Of a stretch of 64,000 nucleotides of DNA, positions 34,756 to 43,696 are shown piece by piece (within the stretch, counting starts at the first letter, position 1; each line of letters opens with the position of its first letter). Both the position numbers and the translations under genes were made by a program. A model generated the notes under the pieces. That model did no database searches. It was not told the DNA's origin and worked only from the letters and a program-made list of their open reading frames with translations. The stretch comes from Robertmurraya andreesenii (GTDB lineage Bacteria > Bacillota > Bacilli > Bacillales > Cytobacillaceae). The stretch is from the NCBI RefSeq assembly GCF_030813005.1, contig NZ_JAUSTU010000011.1:99668-163667 (forward strand). Reading direction: 5' to 3'.

Positions 34756-35976
34756 ATGAATTACATCCAGCGTGGAACACGTTCATTTAAGAGAGTCAAT
34801 TTTGCTATCTTCGCCGGGGGCTTCAGCACCTTTGCCATTCTATGGGGACCACAGGCTTTATTGCCAGATATTGCGAGTGATTTTGGTGTTTCACCAACAA
34901 TGTCAAGCCTGAGCATGTCATCTGCAACGATCACTCTATCCATCAGCCTTTTGATTGCTGGCTCTCTGTCAGAGGTGTTTGGACGTAAACCCATCATGGC
35001 GATATCATTAGTTGCCTCTTCGATTCTTTCGATTATCACAGCTTTTTCACCGAGCTTTCAGCTCTTAATCCTATGTCGAATTTTACAAGGAATTACGCTT
35101 GCGGGCCTCCCTGCCGTTGCCATGGCCTACATTGGTGAGGAAATAGAACCGAGAAGCTTAGGAATGGCGATGGGACTACATATAAGTGGAAACTCTCTCG
35201 GTGGGATGACTGGACGGATTATCGGCGGGATATTAACAGATTATTTCAGCTGGCATGCCGCCTACATCGCCATTGGATTCTTGAGCCTACTGGCCAGTAT
35301 TGTTTTTATTGTATTTTTGCCAAAATCTTCTCATTTCCGGCCACAAGCTTTTGCTTTAAAAGGGCTAGCCACTTCCTTATTTAGTCAATTTAAGGAATCC
35401 GGTCTTATTTGTCTTTTCAGTCTCGCTTTTTTGTTAATGGGAAGCCTAGTGTCCCTCTACAACTATATCGGCTTTGAGTTAATGAAGCCCCCCTACTCCT
35501 TGAGTCAAACCTTGGTTGGCTTCATCTTCATTGTCTATATTATGGGGACATTTAGCTCGACATGGATGGGGATGCTCGCCGATCAATATGGAAAAAAAAG
35601 AATACTCCAGCTATCCCTATTCATCTTGTTACTAGGAGTCACCATTACACTAAGTCCGAATCTATGGTTGATGATTCTAGGCATTGCCGTCTTTACGTAC
35701 GGATTCTTTGGAGCACATTCCATCGCAAGTGGTTGGGTGGGGAACATGGCTACCCATGACAAAGCGCAAGCATCCTCGCTCTACCTATTTTTCTATTATA
35801 CAGGCTCTAGTGTCGGCGGGACGGTGAGTGGAACCTTTTACAGCCACTTTGGCTGGCCCGGTGTCGTCTCCATGATTATTGTACTTGCTGCCCTTTCGAT
35901 TGCCATTTCCATTCGCTTAGGGATGATTGCTTCTAGGAAGATGTCTATGAAAAAAGAATGGCGCGCAAGCACTTAA
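34756..35976 (+). CDS. MFS transporter (YybF-like)
   Basis: A 406-residue 12-helix major facilitator. The loop 2-3 motif appears as GSLSEVFGRKPIM and the equivalent in the second half as GMLADQYGKKRIL. Other features are GRIIGGILTD and a Gly-rich helix 11. AAAGGAGTCCCAAAC precedes ATG 34756, 13 nt after the LysR stop. Probably a drug or metabolite exporter; substrate unknown. Ends in a strong terminator. Confidence 0.88.
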   Translation: MNYIQRGTRSFKRVNFAIFAGGFSTFAILWGPQALLPDIASDFGVSPTMSSLSMSSATITLSISLLIAGSLSEVFGRKPIMAISLVASSILSIITAFSPSFQLLILCRILQGITLAGLPAVAMAYIGEEIEPRSLGMAMGLHISGNSLGGMTGRIIGGILTDYFSWHAAYIAIGFLSLLASIVFIVFLPKSSHFRPQAFALKGLATSLFSQFKESGLICLFSLAFLLMGSLVSLYNYIGFELMKPPYSLSQTLVGFIFIVYIMGTFSSTWMGMLADQYGKKRILQLSLFILLLGVTITLSPNLWLMILGIAVFTYGFFGAHSIASGWVGNMATHDKAQASSLYLFFYYTGSSVGGTVSGTFYSHFGWPGVVSMIIVLAALSIAISIRLGMIASRKMSMKKEWRAST

Positions 35977-35986
35977 AGTGAAAAAT

Positions 35987-36018
35987 AGCTCAGTTCAACT
36001 TGAACTGAGCTGTTTTTC
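35987..36018 (+). terminator. Intrinsic terminator of the LysR-MFS operon
   Basis: AGCTCAGTTCAA-CTTGAACTGAGCT is a perfect palindrome followed by GTTTTTC. A family 1 MITE is inserted at the end of its T-tract. Confidence 0.88.
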
Positions 36019-36023
36019 ATTTA

Positions 36024-36209
36024 GGCTCTTTTCTCAAACATTGTTGCTTTTGAACAAAAAATAATTAGACAAAACTCTTGTTTATGCAGACTATCTCTAG
36101 AAACAACGGAGAAAAGAGCTACTCAATCTATGCGTATCGCACGCGTACTATGAAACGGAATGGCCGGTATTAAGGACATTCCAGAACCACAATCCGTGCG
36201 AAAACAGCC
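36024..36209 (-). mobile_element. MITE family 1, copy B (186 bp, inverted)
   Basis: Ends GGCTCTTTTCTC and GCGAAAACAGCC are imperfect inverted repeats; the body aligns over its whole length with copies A and C in reverse orientation. Perfect 8-bp duplication TTCATTTA flanks it (36016-36023, 36210-36217). The right duplication contains the TGA stop of the YcxB-like gene, and the left one lies in the MFS terminator T-tract. Confidence 0.87.
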
Positions 36210-36210
36210 T

Positions 36211-36717
36211 TCATTTATGAGAATGAATATACGCCTTCAATCCCTCAACATTCTCGATTTCCCTTTTTGGAAGGATATAGGCACTGACGGAGCTGTTATA
36301 GAGGTAAAGGTATTGGTCATCCTCCTTCAAATCCTGAATCCCTGACCAATTCACCCTTGTTTCTCCCGTTGAATTCCTGTCGACAATCCCTTCCTCTGTC
36401 AAAATCATCAAATGCTCTCCTAGGATTCCTTCATTCTTCCCCTCTTGAATCATTTTCCTAACCCGACGAATAACCGAGTTATAGAAATACTTTGGGTAAT
36501 AAACAATCCACAACACAGCAGCAATACCAAAAATAACAAAGGATAGAATATATGAATCACCCATGAGCTTTGCGAAAAAATATGCGACAACCATATAAAC
36601 AATTGGAATCAAAAAACGCTGTACCTTCAAAGCATTCATCGCCGTCTGTGAATTTTTCATATGAAAAAGGTTGAATTGTAAGTAATCTTGTTCGGTAATC
36701 GTATATGTTATTTCCAT
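36211..36717 (-). CDS. YcxB-family membrane protein
   Basis: A 168-residue protein with two adjacent membrane helices (about residues 32-70) followed by a cytoplasmic YcxB domain (LMILTEEGIVDRNSTGETRVNWSGIQDLKEDDQYLYLYNSSVSAYILPKRE). GAGGAGCTCCA precedes ATG 36717. Function of the family is unknown. Its stop codon is preserved in the target duplication of the neighbouring MITE. Confidence 0.8.
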   Translation of the reverse strand: MEITYTITEQDYLQFNLFHMKNSQTAMNALKVQRFLIPIVYMVVAYFFAKLMGDSYILSFVIFGIAAVLWIVYYPKYFYNSVIRRVRKMIQEGKNEGILGEHLMILTEEGIVDRNSTGETRVNWSGIQDLKEDDQYLYLYNSSVSAYILPKREIENVEGLKAYIHSHK

Positions 36718-36915
36718 TGGAGCTCCTCTTGTCTTATTTTTGCTAAAACATTTCACACTATTATACCTTCTCTCCCTCTTTCAGTAAATCCTCCCCAATA
36801 CTTCGTTAATTTTCTGAAAAATTTGTTGAACTGACAAAAATCATGCAGGATTATAGACCTATTTGTAGAAATGAAATTGAAAGATAAAAGAGTAATTGCC
36901 GCTAGGGGGGTGTCA

Positions 36916-38220
36916 TTGCTAGAGAATATGAGCCACATTCTATACCATGTCTTAATCGTTATTTTTCCATTTCTCTTATACTACTTTTTTGCAATGCGCT
37001 TTAATTATTATTGTTCAAGTAAATTTCATAGAAGTATTTTAATGCTCATCATGATCGTGATTCTCCTGCTCACAATGTCATATCCAGTATCGTACGCAAA
37101 TGGTTTTATTTTTGATTTCCGCATGATCCCTATATTCATTTCATTCATGTATGTTGGCTTTCTTCAAGGAATTGCCACCACTGTGATTATGCTGCTATAC
37201 CTATTTGTGTTGAAGGATCCCAAAATTCCCTTATTACTTATCAACTATTCAATCCTAACTTGCATTCTATTTTTTCTACGAAATATCTTTCAAGGAACTT
37301 TATTAAAGAACAAACTCATTGCGATAAGTGTTCTTTTTTGGGTAACAACTGGCACTAGATGCATTACCTTATTTGCAGAGGAACAGTTTCAGCATCTTTT
37401 CATCATGCTAGTCTTTTCGCTTGTTATCTGGATAACCTTGTTGCTCGTCATCCTTCTCATCGAAAATCTTATCCAACAAATGTTTTTACAGAGTGAATTA
37501 AGACGTTCCGAGAAGCTGAATCTCATCAGTCAGCTTGCTGCTTCTGTGGCCCATGAGGTACGGAATCCGATGACTACCATTAATGGTTTTTTACAATTAA
37601 TCGGGAAAGAGCCGAACATTACGGAAAAACAACGGACTTATATTGAAATTTCATTAAGAGAATTATCAAGAGCCCAGGAAATCATTAATGATTATCTTTC
37701 CTTGGCAAAGCCAAATAAAAGGACCACTCAGCCCGTCAATATTAGTGAAGAAATTACCAAGACCGTTGAATTGATGACCTCGTACACCAATATACAAAAT
37801 ATCGAAGTCATTGCATCCATAGAAAAGTCTCTCCATGTCAAAGGAAATAAGGATGAGATCAAGCAAGTCCTAATTAATATCATCAAGAACGGAATCGAAG
37901 CAATGAAAAATCATGGACGGCTAGAAATTAAGGCATACTCGGAAAACCAGCGGGCCATAATCCACATAGCAGATAATGGAGAAGGGATGACAAAGGAACA
38001 GCTTTCGAAGGTAGGAACCCCTTTCTATTCAACAAAGGACATGGGGACAGGGGTCGGACTGACCATTTGCTTTCAGATTATATCGCAGTTAAAAGGTAGT
38101 ATTGAAGTCAAAAGTGAGATTGGGATCGGAACAACGTTTATAATTAAGCTTCCGCTTTGTGTTCATCCGGACGTGATAGCTGATGAAGAGAATCTTAGCG
38201 AAGTTAAGGTTATAGTATAA
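36916..38220 (+). CDS. Sensor histidine kinase, KinB-like (5TM sensor)
   Basis: A 434-residue membrane kinase. Six or so hydrophobic helices without a sizeable extracellular loop (5TMR-5TM_LYT type) are followed by HisKA (SVAHEVRNPMTTINGFLQLI) and HATPase_c (NIIKNGIEAMKNHG, ADNGEGMTKEQLSKVGTPFYSTKDMGTGVGLTICFQII). It resembles sporulation kinase B, which feeds the Spo0F phosphorelay. I chose TTG 36916 because GGGGGG lies 5 nt upstream; an ATG at 36871 has no site. No regulator is adjacent, as usual for phosphorelay kinases. Confidence 0.82.
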   Translation: MLENMSHILYHVLIVIFPFLLYYFFAMRFNYYCSSKFHRSILMLIMIVILLLTMSYPVSYANGFIFDFRMIPIFISFMYVGFLQGIATTVIMLLYLFVLKDPKIPLLLINYSILTCILFFLRNIFQGTLLKNKLIAISVLFWVTTGTRCITLFAEEQFQHLFIMLVFSLVIWITLLLVILLIENLIQQMFLQSELRRSEKLNLISQLAASVAHEVRNPMTTINGFLQLIGKEPNITEKQRTYIEISLRELSRAQEIINDYLSLAKPNKRTTQPVNISEEITKTVELMTSYTNIQNIEVIASIEKSLHVKGNKDEIKQVLINIIKNGIEAMKNHGRLEIKAYSENQRAIIHIADNGEGMTKEQLSKVGTPFYSTKDMGTGVGLTICFQIISQLKGSIEVKSEIGIGTTFIIKLPLCVHPDVIADEENLSEVKVIV

Positions 38221-38222
38221 TA

Positions 38223-38250
38223 CCTTTTTCAAACCTTGGTGCTTTGAACG
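38223..38250 (-). mobile_element. Degenerate right-end fragment of MITE family 1 (tentative)
   Basis: CTTTTTCAAACCTTGGTGC then TTTGAAC resembles the inverted right end (CTTTTCTCAAACATTG, TTGCTTTTGAAC) of copies A-C with a few gaps. Confidence 0.4.
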
Positions 38251-38334
38251 GAGTCACAATCGAGTATGAAAAATTTTGAAACCTCCTGAGACAGCATTCG
38301 TAAATATGTTAAAGATAGAGAAGGAGGTTATCTC

Positions 38335-38523
38335 TTGTACGAGCATAAATTTGTCAAAATCCCCTTATCCACCTTCAAGCTGACACCTGAAGAAGATTAT
38401 CATACCGTCGTTTACGAACACGAAAAGCAAGGTTGGGAACTAGTCCAAATCTTTGCACCTGGAATTGGGAGTTATGGGTCTGCCAAATTTTTTGAACTGA
38501 TCTTTAAAAGGAAAATAGATTAG
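38335..38523 (+). CDS. DUF4177 domain protein
   Basis: A 62-residue protein covering the whole DUF4177 domain: YEHKFVKIPLSTF, GWELVQIFAPG and KFFELIFKRK. The start is TTG 38335 with AAGAGAAGGAGGTTATCTC upstream, an almost ideal ribosome site. Function unknown; a single gene with its own terminator. Confidence 0.75.
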   Translation: MYEHKFVKIPLSTFKLTPEEDYHTVVYEHEKQGWELVQIFAPGIGSYGSAKFFELIFKRKID

Positions 38524-38551
38524 TAGATGATAGCCTCATATAAAGAGGCGT

Positions 38552-38590
38552 AAAAAAGCTGATGAACTCCATTCTTCATCAGCTTTTTTG
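38552..38590 (+). terminator. Intrinsic terminator of the DUF4177 gene
   Basis: AAAAAGCTGATGAA and TTCATCAGCTTTTTT around a short loop. Confidence 0.85.
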
Positions 38591-38626
38591 TTTCATTCTT
38601 GCATCGATCGGGCAGCCCTACTATCC

Positions 38627-38886
38627 TTTAATGACCGGTCTATCTACTTTCTCACTTTGACGGGAACCATACTCCTTCTTTGATGACCGCTCTACCTGTT
38701 TTTTCACTTTGGAGGGAATCATACTCCTCCTTTGATGACCGCTCTACCTGTTTTCTTACTTTAACGGGAACCATACTACCTCTTTGATGACCGCTCTACC
38801 TGTTTTTTCACTTTGGAGGGAATCATTCTCCTTCTTTGATGACCGTGCCATCTGCTTTATCACTTAAACGGGAAGCAAACCTGCCA
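38627..38886. repeat. Tandem array, five units of exactly 52 bp
   Basis: Units start at 38627, 38679, 38731, 38783 and 38835 and begin TTTGATGACCGCTCTACC. Units 2-4 are close to identical; the two outer units are diverged. Units alternate between GGAGGGAAT and AACGGGAAC/GACGGGAAC versions. The period is not a multiple of three, and there is no gene across it. It fills the gap between the DUF4177 terminator and chemoreceptor 3. Confidence 0.85.
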
Positions 38887-38960
38887 ATTTGCTGTTTCTG
38901 TTCTCATCTTAGCTGCTAGTTTTATAACAATTCACTAAGTATTCTTTTTAGTAGTAAATA

Positions 38961-38988
38961 TAAAAAGGGATCCAAAATAGAATCCCCA
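38961..38988 (-). terminator. Possible terminator of chemoreceptor 3
   Basis: On the minus strand GGGGATTC and GGATCCC arms are followed by TTTTTATAT. Confidence 0.5.
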
Positions 38989-38998
38989 CTTTTCTAAC

Positions 38999-40702
38999 CT
39001 ATGAAATTTTAAACCTACCAATCAGTAATTGTAGCTCCTCGGCCAATGTTGATAAATAGCTCGAAGATGAAGTGATTTCTTCCATAAAAGCCAATTGTTC
39101 CTCAGTAGATGTGGAAACCTTTTGTGTACTAGCAGCAGCTGTATCAGCCACTGCTGAAATATTTTCCATAGAATGAACGATCTGGCTCGCCCCCACCGCC
39201 ATTTGCTGCACAGCAGCGGATACACCCTGTATTTGATTGGTAACCGCATTAACAGAGTCCTTAATTTCTTCAAAAGAGCTTCCAGCCAAACTAACTATTC
39301 CAATCCCAGTGTCAACTTCTTCGGCAACAAACGCCATAGAGCGAACCGCAAGATTTGTTTCTTCCTGAGTCTCCGCTATTAATTGGGAAATTTCCTTCGC
39401 GGATTGTGCAGACTGTTCTGCTAGCTTGCGGACCTCGTCAGCAACTATTGAAAAACCCTTTCCACTTTCCCCAGCTCTTGCTGCCTCTATTGCCGCATTT
39501 AATGCTAAGAGATTCGTCTGCTTAGAGATGCCCGTAATCACATCAACAATTTGACCGACTTCCTTAGAACGTGTATCCAATCGGTGAATGACTTCCTCCA
39601 ATTCACTAACCGTTTTATTTATCAATTGCATTTGTTGGATGGCCGTCTCAATTGATTTTCCTCCTTGTGATGCCCTATCAGAAGCATGGTTAGCACTGGT
39701 TGAGACTTCCTTAGCATTGCTCGCTATTTGCTGGATACCATGTGACATCTCGTGGATGATTCCCGTGGTATCGTCTACACTTTGAACATGCCCCTCGACA
39801 CTTATTGCCATTTGATGCATCGTGTTAACGATTTGCTCTGTTGCCTCATTGGTTTGTTCTGCACCAGCCGTTAATTGTTTAGAGGAAGCGGCAAGGTGCA
39901 CCGCATTATCACTTACTTGTTCAATCAGCTTTCGTAAATTTCCCTTCATCGTATTTAGCGTAGTCGCTAAATCACCAATTTCATCCTTATTTGGAACGCT
40001 TACATTTTCAACTGCTAGGTCTCCTTCGGCAATTTGTTTGGAATACTCGATGAGAGTTGTGATCGGTCTTGTTTTTCTACGAATCAACCAAATGGTAATA
40101 AAACCAGCAATAATCATTGGTAAAAGTCCAAGAACAAAACTATCCATCACAGAAGCCCATGTTCTTTCAATGACTATTTTGGCATTGAAATCAATGACAT
40201 TGATCGCAATGATTTCCTTATTCGGATCATGATCCTTATATATTGGCGCATATCCTGACAAACGCTTCATGCCTCCAAATTCATAAATCTCAGAGAATTG
40301 GGCGTGCTTTGTTTCCTGAAGGAGTGCGATAGCCTTCCGATCAATGTAAAATGAATCGCCTGCTTTAAATCCTTGTTCTTGTAAATGACGATCCGCAGCT
40401 ATAATCGTTCCATCGAGGGACAATATGTATTGAGTTTCAAAGATCTGTTTATGATCAGTCGTCCAATTTAGATTTTGCTGCAATTCCTTCAGTTTTTCTT
40501 GATTCCCTCTTGCGATTTCCTCAATATCGCTTGGATTAATTAAACCAGTGGTAATATTGGCGCAGCCTACTGCTTCAATTCCAGCTGCTTCATATGTTTT
40601 TTGATAGCTTACCCAGAAATTTGAAGCAGACGTTATCATCATGGAAACGAAAAGAACAATAATAATGATGACGCCTAATTGAGTTGTAATGCTCTTTTTC
40701 AT
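38999..40702 (-). CDS. Methyl-accepting chemotaxis protein (chemoreceptor 3)
   Basis: A 567-residue chemoreceptor with an N-terminal membrane helix, an extracellular Cache-like sensor (about residues 35-180, with TQYILSLDGTIIAADRHLQEQGFKAGDSFYIDRKA and RLSGYAPIYKD), a second helix (VLGLLPMIIAGFITIWLI), HAMP and the signalling hairpin ISKQTNLLALNAAIEAARAGESGKGF. AAGGGAGAGCTAAT upstream of the ATG. Its sensor differs from the other two chemoreceptors, suggesting direct binding of a small ligand. Confidence 0.9.
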   Translation of the reverse strand: MKKSITTQLGVIIIIVLFVSMMITSASNFWVSYQKTYEAAGIEAVGCANITTGLINPSDIEEIARGNQEKLKELQQNLNWTTDHKQIFETQYILSLDGTIIAADRHLQEQGFKAGDSFYIDRKAIALLQETKHAQFSEIYEFGGMKRLSGYAPIYKDHDPNKEIIAINVIDFNAKIVIERTWASVMDSFVLGLLPMIIAGFITIWLIRRKTRPITTLIEYSKQIAEGDLAVENVSVPNKDEIGDLATTLNTMKGNLRKLIEQVSDNAVHLAASSKQLTAGAEQTNEATEQIVNTMHQMAISVEGHVQSVDDTTGIIHEMSHGIQQIASNAKEVSTSANHASDRASQGGKSIETAIQQMQLINKTVSELEEVIHRLDTRSKEVGQIVDVITGISKQTNLLALNAAIEAARAGESGKGFSIVADEVRKLAEQSAQSAKEISQLIAETQEETNLAVRSMAFVAEEVDTGIGIVSLAGSSFEEIKDSVNAVTNQIQGVSAAVQQMAVGASQIVHSMENISAVADTAAASTQKVSTSTEEQLAFMEEITSSSSYLSTLAEELQLLIGRFKIS

Positions 40703-40899
40703 ATTAGCTCTCCCTTAATAGAATTGTTTGAATGCGGAAAATTGTAAATATTGGTTATTTATTAATATAATACTATAAAAACGTTGAAAACAGGAAATTA
40801 ATTGTATAATTTTGTAGTAAATATAGTAATATAGAACTATATAAGAGTTAATAAAGAGGGAATTGGGGCTAAAGGCATTCTTCTAGTAAATAAAACTCC

Positions 40900-40942
40900 C
40901 TATTAAGAAAAGGAGCTCAAACTACGAGCTCCTTTTCTTAAT
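40900..40942 (-). terminator. Intrinsic terminator overlapping the endonuclease stop codon
   Basis: CTATTAAGAAAAGGAGCTC and its inverted repeat GAGCTCCTTTTCTTAATAG form an 18-19 bp stem; the TAA stop of the endonuclease lies inside the 5' arm. Confidence 0.8.
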
Positions 40943-42224
40943 AGGTGTTTGGCAAATCAATGATCCAATTCATCCATCCGATCACGGTGGAGGATCTTCT
41001 AATGAACGTACTCTCAGAGCTGACATGATAAAGATTGCATTTCTTCATAATCTCTATCACCCTTCCTTTTTCCGGGACAGAACCTTTTTCCAAATACTCG
41101 GCAAACACCATCCAGAAGGGCTTATGGGACAAGATACATTTCACCAATTCCAAGTATTTGTCCTTCGTTCTCATCCTCATGATTTCTCTTCCTAATTTCG
41201 TAAGCTTGAACATGACCTGTTTGTTGTCGTCAGTATATTTCTCGATTAAGCCTAGGTACATTCCTGCCGAGGTATAATAACCGGTTTGTCTTACATCAAA
41301 ATCATAATTCCTTGTGATATCATCCTTGCTCAAATCGTTATCCACAAGCAGTCCCAATAAATCCACAATCCTTGGAAACGAATCAGCCTGGGGAAATGGC
41401 ACCTCTGGCTCCTGAACCATCTGAACAGCTCGAAATCCCCCAACAATATCCTCAAAATTCAGCTCCTCATGAGCGATAATAAAATCCTTTTGCTCGACAA
41501 GCTTTAGCGAATTATACCTTCCTGGGTCTGTGAACTCATACACAAAAAAGCTAAAAATATCATTGGAATAAGTGAAAAAGACTGGCCGTACCACCTTGTT
41601 CGTCTTTTCCTGCCATAGACGATAAGGATAGTAAAGCTGGCGTACAAGAAAATCATCTACTGTCTCATTTTTTGCTTCAACAATCATGAATTGATATCTG
41701 CTCTCATAACCTCCATCAATTTCAATCTGTGAATTCTTTATATTAATGAGGCGGTCGGTACCTTTTCTTGTCTGGATATGGAAATCAAATTCCTTCGATG
41801 ACATTCTCCCGGAAATCGTTTGGAAGCATGGTTCTCCTAATACCTTTTCCATCATGCCAGTAATATGGGCACAATGAAGGGCTGAGCTTTCCGAATAAAG
41901 ATTGGTCGGATCAATGGTAGTGATATCCGCAGGAAAATCAACACGAACAGGCTTTAGCCTTTTGTTATAGCTCACCTTTTCATAAACATCAAACTCACCA
42001 ATTACATAGCTCGAGCGCGAAATTGGTAAAATGGATAACCCATTTTCCTTAAATAGCTTTGGTAGATGGCTGTAATGATCAAATTTCGCCATCAATCTTG
42101 GTTCTCTTACCATCTTAATTTCCTTCGCTTTGATTTCAAAGAAACCATGATGCTGAATCTGCTGCAAAATATGATGGCGCTCAAATAGGATCTCCCAGGC
42201 TTTATCTGTCTGCGTTTGGCTCAA
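40938..42224 (-). CDS. Type II restriction endonuclease (PD-ExK, C-terminal wH)
   Basis: A 428-residue protein directly following a DNA methylase. A PD-(D/E)XK centre is visible as IEIDGG (Asp170), then IVEAK (Glu183, Lys185), followed by a helix (DDFLVRQLYYPYRLW). The C-terminal third looks like a winged helix (YYTSAGMYLGLIEKYTDDNKQVMFKLTKLGREIMRM). The start is TTG 42224, inside the methylase 3' end (23-nt overlap), with GGTGATGAAC upstream, so synthesis is coupled to the methylase. The recognition site cannot be told. It would cut foreign DNA lacking the partner's methylation. Confidence 0.78.
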   Translation of the reverse strand: MSQTQTDKAWEILFERHHILQQIQHHGFFEIKAKEIKMVREPRLMAKFDHYSHLPKLFKENGLSILPISRSSYVIGEFDVYEKVSYNKRLKPVRVDFPADITTIDPTNLYSESSALHCAHITGMMEKVLGEPCFQTISGRMSSKEFDFHIQTRKGTDRLINIKNSQIEIDGGYESRYQFMIVEAKNETVDDFLVRQLYYPYRLWQEKTNKVVRPVFFTYSNDIFSFFVYEFTDPGRYNSLKLVEQKDFIIAHEELNFEDIVGGFRAVQMVQEPEVPFPQADSFPRIVDLLGLLVDNDLSKDDITRNYDFDVRQTGYYTSAGMYLGLIEKYTDDNKQVMFKLTKLGREIMRMRTKDKYLELVKCILSHKPFWMVFAEYLEKGSVPEKGRVIEIMKKCNLYHVSSESTFIRRSSTVIGWMNWIIDLPNTY

Positions 42225-43074
42225 AGTTCATCACCAGCACTTCGTCAATTTTTCCACGTTTGGAGGCTACTGAGTTAATATTTCTAGTGGCTGAGACAAT
42301 TTCAATATGGAAACCTTTTTCCTCATATATTTCTTTAATAAAATCAGTGGCTGAATTGCTTAATAAAAACTTGCAGCCCCGTTTATCCAACTCAACACAA
42401 ACATCACTCAGTCGAATTTGATCCTCTCGATTAAATCCATCCAAGCTGTAGCTCGTGAAGGAAGACGTATCAGAAACCGGATCATAGGGTGGATCAAAAT
42501 ACACAAAATCCCCCTCCTTCGCGTTGGCAACAACCTCTGCAAAATCCTTATTCCAAATCGTCACATCATAAGCGCTTAAATAATCATGAACGGCTCGCAG
42601 TACACTCTCATTAACGATCTGAGGATTCTTGTATTTCCCGAAAGGTACATTAAATTGGCCTTTACTATTGACCCGATAGAGTCCATTAAAACAAGTTTTA
42701 TTTAAGTAAATCATTCTCGCTGCTTTTTCTACTGGTGAAAGCTGTTCATACTTTTCTTTGTCCCTGTCCAGTCCACGAACTTCGTAAAAATATTCACTGT
42801 TATTGCCGTTCTCATGCTTTCTTAGTTGCTCAATTAACTCTTCATGGTGATGCTTCACCACTTCATAGACATTCACCAACTCAATATTAATATCATTGAT
42901 AACTGCCTTTAGAGGCTTCAGATCTAATAGAACGGCACCTGCCCCGATAAAGGGCTCATAATACATATCTATTTTTTCAGGAATATATTTTCTAATCTCT
43001 GGGAGTAATTGACGCTTTCCTCCCGCCCATTTCAAAAAAGGCTGAGTCAAGTTGTTGCTAGCTCCATTGGCCAC
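42202..43074 (-). CDS. DNA adenine methylase (D12/Dam class) of the R-M pair
   Basis: A 290-residue N6-adenine methyltransferase of the alpha class. Conserved blocks: FLKWAGGKRQLL (residues 13-24), the SAM-binding PFIGAGAVLL (41-50), TCFNGLYRVNSKGQFNVPFGKY, and catalytic DPPY (194-197). It resembles GATC-type enzymes (Dam, DpnIIA), but other D12 enzymes share these blocks. GATC is frequent in this window, so host sites would need protection if that is the target. It is the first gene of the methylase-endonuclease operon, an order that protects the host. Confidence 0.88.
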   Translation of the reverse strand: MANGASNNLTQPFLKWAGGKRQLLPEIRKYIPEKIDMYYEPFIGAGAVLLDLKPLKAVINDINIELVNVYEVVKHHHEELIEQLRKHENGNNSEYFYEVRGLDRDKEKYEQLSPVEKAARMIYLNKTCFNGLYRVNSKGQFNVPFGKYKNPQIVNESVLRAVHDYLSAYDVTIWNKDFAEVVANAKEGDFVYFDPPYDPVSDTSSFTSYSLDGFNREDQIRLSDVCVELDKRGCKFLLSNSATDFIKEIYEEKGFHIEIVSATRNINSVASKRGKIDEVLVMNFEPNADR

Positions 43075-43193
43075 TATACTTCTCTCCTAACTTCTACGCA
43101 AAACATACGATCAATTCGAACAAGCATTCTCCACATATCATACCATTTTTGCAACCGTCATTCAGCTTCAACATAAAAAAATCCTTCAAACAA

Positions 43194-43325
43194 GGCGCTG
43201 CTAAATTTTAATGTTGATCTTGATATCGCCATATGTGAATGGGTTCACTACGTTGCTCGTGCCGAGCAAAACCCGTTCACGCCATACACATATGGCCAAT
43301 ATCAACACTGAACTTTAACACAGCA
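43194..43325 (+). mobile_element. MITE family 2, copy 2 (132 bp)
   Basis: Left end GGCGCTGCTAAATTTTAATG; the right part ATATCAACACTGAACTTTAA ends ACAGCA. Perfect 8-bp duplication TCAAACAA flanks it (43186-43193, 43326-43333). Same length as copy 1 and about 85% identical by eye. The right duplication lies in the T-tract of the SASP-gene terminator (minus strand). Confidence 0.84.
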
Positions 43326-43331
43326 TCAAAC

Positions 43332-43370
43332 AAAAAAAGACCGTAAGAAGATCAACTCTCTTACCGTCTC
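43332..43370 (-). terminator. Intrinsic terminator of the SASP gene
   Basis: On the minus strand GACGGTAAGAG and CTTCTTACGGTC arms are followed by seven T and G. The 132-bp MITE starts within this T-tract. Confidence 0.8.
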
Positions 43371-43388
43371 ATTCCTCGCGATAACAAC

Positions 43389-43643
43389 CTATTTCTTCCC
43401 CATATTCTCCTGCGCCATCCTTACGAGTTCCTTGACCATGCTACCACCCAGTCGACCACCGACCTTGCCGGCTTCCTCAGAGGTAAGTTTCCCATTATAA
43501 CCTTCCTTTAAGGGTACTCCTACTTCTTTCGCCGCTTCAAATTTTGCTTGGTCAGGGTCACTTGCTCCAACTACCTTCGCTTTTAATTGGTCTAGCCCTG
43601 GACGCGCCTCTGGGACCAAAATTTTATTTTTTCTTCTTGCCAT
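43389..43643 (-). CDS. Alpha/beta-type small acid-soluble spore protein (long variant)
   Basis: An 84-residue SASP that would coat spore DNA. Conserved blocks: RPGLDQLKAKVV, KFEAAKEVGVPLKEGYNG (region of the GPR protease site) and VGGRLGGSMVKELVRMAQENMG. It is longer than SspA/SspB (about 70 residues), with an insertion ASDPDQA between the two halves. I chose ATG 43643 because AAGGAGGG lies 7 nt upstream; a GTG at 43646 is next to it. Confidence 0.82.
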   Translation of the reverse strand: MARRKNKILVPEARPGLDQLKAKVVGASDPDQAKFEAAKEVGVPLKEGYNGKLTSEEAGKVGGRLGGSMVKELVRMAQENMGKK

Positions 43644-43696
43644 CACAAATCCCTCCTTAAGTATAATTTGCCTTAAGGAAAGAATATCATTCCAAA

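Noticed and set aside
38627..38886. Possible CRISPR array
   Set aside because: The units follow each other without unique spacers (52-bp period, whole unit repeated) and no cas gene is near.
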